Positions 60,284 through 64,000 of a stretch of DNA of 64,000 nt are shown one piece after another. The stretch comes from Phallusia mammillata. Its lineage: Eukaryota; Chordata; Ascidiacea; Phlebobranchia; Ascidiidae. How positions within the stretch are numbered: the first letter of the stretch is position 1; each line of letters starts with the position of its first letter. Made by a program: the position numbers and the translations under genes. The stretch covers positions 88,316-152,315 of the forward strand of contig QLIY01000274.1 in the NCBI GenBank assembly GCA_003260075.1, written 5' to 3'. Under the pieces are notes generated by a model. That model was given only the letters and a program-made list of their open reading frames with translations, was not told where the DNA came from and made no database searches.

Positions 60284-62199
60284 GAATCTGGACTGAGAAG
60301 CTTGGCCCGGTTTACAACTCTGCTGTGGCAAACCTTTATACTTACGCCATACAGAGTTACTAATTATCACCTGCTATCAACGAGTCCTGAAACAATTTTG
60401 CCCAATAATAATTAACACGAACGGGGGTTGTTTGACATGCGAGTGTAGATAGCGGACACAGGTACAAGGGTGTTGCGCGAATCAGTACGAGATAAGAAGA
60501 AATTCCGACGTTAGTGTATCCTTACGTTGGACAAGACGTGAATGTCGCGGTGAACTTGCGTGAAAGTTCGGTTGGAAATCGTTGAATTGAACAGAACGTT
60601 TCAAACCCTTGTAACACAGTGCTAACATTTATCGTTAATGCTTTGTCGAATGAAATAAAAAGACAGCACTAATGTTAGAGCTCGTAACCCCTTAAACCTA
60701 CGCTTCCATGCTTATATCCTATAGGTGGTTAAGTAAATCAAGCAAACCAATGACATCTAAACAAACTTGAAAATAGTTTTCGCTGTGTACTTTTCATAAA
60801 AAAAAAAACTTTTTTTATGGATGTCACAAGAAAAGGCTTATTCGAAAACCACCCTGTGAGCTCCTTTGGGAGGCATATGCCTTTAATAGTTAATAAACGT
60901 TGCTTCAATAGTGGTAGACATGTTAATGTTAGCGATTTTTGAGTCTATGGTTTAAGAAGTATAAATAAAGAAGCACTGCTTCAGACTCAACATTTATCAA
61001 ATGGAAAATTTATAAAACTGAGATCTAATTTTATCTGTAAAGATTTTGTCCTTCAACTGGTGTTAAACAAAATACTGATTGTTTTTTAGGAACTTGTACT
61101 TTTTACTTAGTCTGTAAAACGCCTTTTTTTCAAAAAAAATATACAACCTGGTGGACAAAACGCTTGTTCAGTATTTTCTGTAAAGATATTGTCAGATCTT
61201 ATAAATCTTTCTCAAACAAACGTATACATGAACAAATACAACATGACGCAAGTTTCCATAAACGCCGTGACCGGAACTACATCTAAATTCGGTACTTGTT
61301 ACATGTGTTAGTATTCATAGCGACACAAGCCAACATGTGCAAACAGCCTTCAATGTTGGTGGCAACCGCTTATGTTGTTTTTGGAGGCAAAGTGGTAGTT
61401 TGAGTTATACAACTTCGAGATTGTGTTTGTGGTAATTTGTAACTTTGCACAGACGTTATGTTGTTGTGATAATACGAACAGCAAAAAATTTCCAAACTTT
61501 ACAGAGTTTACTAAAATTTGAGTTTGGCGATAAGGAAGGTTAGGATTTTTGGGACAAAATTGGTTTATCAATTTGAAAAAACAACTCAAACAAATAGGCG
61601 GTTTCCAAACTTAAGAAAACAGTTTGTAGCCGCCTGTTGGAGGTTATAAAGATATCGTCTACAGGCTAAAACAAATTTTTTTGCAGTTTGCAAAATAAAC
61701 AAAATATCGGTATGTTGGCTTTACAGAAGCTTAAAACCACTTTAAACTCGGACCACTTAATTAAAAATTGCTAATGAACAGGTTATTTTTATTTGTGGTA
61801 ATATGAATTATTGCGTAACTACATGTCTAAAATGTTTTGAGTTAAATGCTGCATATAACCGAAGTGTGAAGTCAAGGATTTATACCCTGTTGGGGCTATG
61901 AAAAATATTAAAAATCATCGTTTCAAATCATGCGCAATATATTTTGGCATAAATTTACCTTCAAAGTGAATTACTTACTATTCATGAGTATGGCAAAAAT
62001 TTGACGTTTTTTAGTAAAATTTCTAAGCTTAGGGGTCAAACGAAGATTTTTTAAACTAACAGTTTTTTTTAATTGCTGTGAGATATGAACTCTAACATGT
62101 CATTTTTGTCGGAGGTATGAACTCTAACATGTCACAAAAGTCCAAATCAAAGTTAAAATTAGGCCATTTTTGTTGGCACGAATCCATGCACCACAGCCG

Positions 62200-62262
<63 letters not shown>
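62200..62262. repeat. Poly-C tract, 63 bases
   Basis: This is an uninterrupted C63. A short repeat (atgaactctaacatgtca) occurs twice at about 62086-62134, upstream of it. Confidence 0.95.
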
Positions 62263-62380
62263 AGTCGGTCTAAGGCTACCGTTTGAATAAAACCGACTCC
62301 ATTCGAGTCTGACTTTACACGAGGCCACACTTGTGTGCAAATGTCACCTTAGTAAGTTTATCTTTTGGGCCTAATACGCG

Positions 62381-62590
62381 TTTTTTTTGAAAAAAACTTG
62401 GATTCGGGCTTTCGCGTTAAGTTTTCTTGCTATATATTACGTGCATTATAGACTCTCCAGACAAAGCAAAATAAGTTACACCCCCCCCCCTTGAAAAAAA
62501 CTTGGATTCGGGCTTTCGCGTTAAGTTTTCTTGCTATAAGTTATATTACGTGCACTATAGACTCTCCAGACAAAGCAAAATAAGTAACGG
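62381..62590. repeat. Duplication around C10 at 62481-62490
   Basis: About 95 bases starting 'ttgaaaaaaacttggattcg' occur on both sides of the tract. The second copy has a small insertion (gttatatt). Confidence 0.85.
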
Positions 62591-63528
62591 CACTTGATGT
62601 GGAATAAAAGTTGTCTCCTAAACGAGGCAAAGCAGACGAAAGCACCTAAAACGACCAGGTTTCTGTTTGAAACAAAAGCTAAAACAAGTGCAGAAGCAGT
62701 GCAAACGAAAAAATATGCACGAGATGAACACGCGACGGGTGTGTGTTAAGCCATTGTGATATCTCGTGGTTTGAGACAAAGGGCGCGTGCCATGCGAAAT
62801 GTTGAAAAAGGGTATTGGTCGTTTGCTAATTGTTCGGCTTGTTGCCTGGAAGTAAGGCACAGAAACAGAAAAATTGTAAGGCGTAACAAATCATATTTTT
62901 ATTTGTTCTGTGGAAAATTGTTCTACGATAGTGCTTATACTTTCCAATTCGAGAAAACGTTTGTTCTAAAAGGCGTTGTGTATGAATAAAACTTAAATTC
63001 AAACTTAGGGTATTTTAGCAGTCCTGGGCCACACGGCGTTGCGCAGTATGTTAAAAATTGCCTCCTAACAATCTTGAAGAAAAGTTAATGTCTTATATGC
63101 TCTGTCGATGTCATGATCTTGCAATTTGAACGGTGTTTTAATTTACATTAACTCCAGTTATACCCAAGCGCGAGGTTTATTTATTAACAGCAGAAACGTC
63201 GTTCACTTCCTAAAACGCGGCGCTCGTGTCCCATAAGTGAGAGCGATCAGATAGGTGAAGCGACGATAAGTTGACAGCGAAAATAAACGCTTGCCAAAAC
63301 CAGATTACTTGCACCGAAAAAAATAGGTCTAGTGACCGGTATTATAAATTTTATTTTTCTTCTACGTGCTCTTATCTTGTCTAGAAAAGTTAGCGTGTTG
63401 TCAGATCTTAGCAAACGACCTGTTACGTAACGGATCTGGGCAACGAACTACGCCATTCCGAAAAGAGACATGCCTTGCAATGCACCCATGGGTTACATAG
63501 TGCGTTATTTCTTTTGTCTGAGAAGAAA

Positions 63529-63905
63529 TGATAAGCTGCGGACAGTTGGACCTATAAGGTCTCGTCAGTGGAGCTAGTGACAATAGAAGGCCGCATTGGC
63601 TAGTGTAGCCATCCAACGATACTCCAGTTTATTAGGAGTAGCTAGTTAAAAATCCATGTTTCACATATTCTGTTAGGTGCCACAACTGGGCACAAACCAC
63701 AGAGTAAACTGGCTCACAATGGCCAAGCAACTGTTTGGGAACCGAAGTAATGTCGGCTTGGTGTCAATGCAAAAGCATGAAGCCAATAAATGATAACCTG
63801 CAGACAATGCACACTGTTTCGACCTAAGGGGTCTCATCAGTGCAGATTATGACGAGAGATAGGCCGTATTGGCTGGTGTAGCCATCTAACGGCGCTGCAG
63901 TTTGT
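63529..63905 (+). repeat. Dispersed repeat family B, two direct copies
   Basis: Copy 1 at about 63529-63615 and copy 2 at about 63789-63905 share the order gataa-ctgc-gaca, 'ggtctcatcagtgcag' (or 'ggtctcgtcagtggag'), 'ggccgtattggctggtgtag' (or 'ggccgcattggctagtgtag') and 'ccatctaacg'. The element resembles 37259-37490. Confidence 0.65.
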
Positions 63906-64000
63906 TGAGCAGAAATTGTTTTGCGGATTCAGCCAAGGAGAGTCTTATTATATTTAAACTTCTTTATACTTCACTGTCAACAGGTTTGCATATTCATGCA

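Larger units (their letters stand above)
59420..64000. other. Repeat-rich region without a convincing gene
   Basis: I find no spliceable coding set in these 4.6 kb. It contains family A at about 60126-60283, poly-C tracts at 62200-62262 and 62481-62490 (the second with a 100-base duplication), and two family B copies near 63529 and 63789. Short open frames here look like chance. Confidence 0.5.

Noticed and set aside
62756-62989. 77-codon plus-strand frame rich in Arg and aromatics
   Set aside because: There is no recognisable motif, signal or conserved pattern, and an overlapping frame of similar length exists on the other strand.
1-64000. CRISPR arrays, operons or bacterial mobile islands
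   Set aside because: The window is clearly spliced animal DNA. The only regular repeats are EGF-coding units, poly-C joins and dispersed transposon families.

Overview
This window is animal DNA and looks like a tunicate, most likely Ciona. The reasons are an AT-rich composition, compact multi-exon genes with small introns, and gene models that match animal families exon by exon. I rebuilt the genes by hand from exon reading frames, GT-AG (one GC-AG) splice sites and intron phase. Five of the seven complete models have a clear human counterpart; the species name is an inference.

Layout. At 1-195 (+) is the 3' end of a gene with an AtuA-like C-terminal domain. At 834-11508 (-) is MMS22L (21 exons, about 1089 aa), tail-to-tail with it. 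At about 12841-13122 (+) is a tiny possible gene, and at 13405-15289 (+) SRSF1 (4 exons, 235 aa), which lies head-to-head with MMS22L. At 17099-28847 (-) is MOCOS, the molybdenum cofactor sulfurase (15 exons, about 783 aa). At 31184-33726 (+) is a CTR1/SLC31A1 copper transporter (5 exons, 212 aa). At 34491-44583 (-) is CFAP58 (17 exons, 872 aa). At 45402-55053 (-) is a large single-pass membrane protein with a signal peptide, VWA domain, about 17 EGF-like repeats, ZP domain and furin site (15 exons, about 1353 aa). At 57623-59419 (+) is a Ly6/uPAR three-finger protein (3 exons, 160 aa). From 59420 to the end I see only repeats and no convincing gene.

The genes do not form one pathway. They serve replication-fork repair (MMS22L), splicing (SRSF1), molybdenum cofactor maturation (MOCOS), copper uptake (CTR1), the sperm flagellum or cilium (CFAP58), and two cell-surface/extracellular proteins (ZP and Ly6) that could plausibly act at the egg coat or in epithelia.

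The most striking sequence-level signal is about 30 poly-C tracts. Most are 10-11 C long and are followed by a slightly diverged second copy of the DNA just before them, sometimes in scrambled order. This looks like uncollapsed haplotypes or contig joins. It duplicates coding exons of MMS22L, SRSF1 and MOCOS and parts of other genes, so automatic gene models here will be damaged. Introns and intergenic DNA also hold several hAT-type MITEs with intact 8-bp target duplications, a palindromic pogo/Tigger-like MITE pair, two tRNA-derived SINE-like pieces and two further dispersed repeat families.
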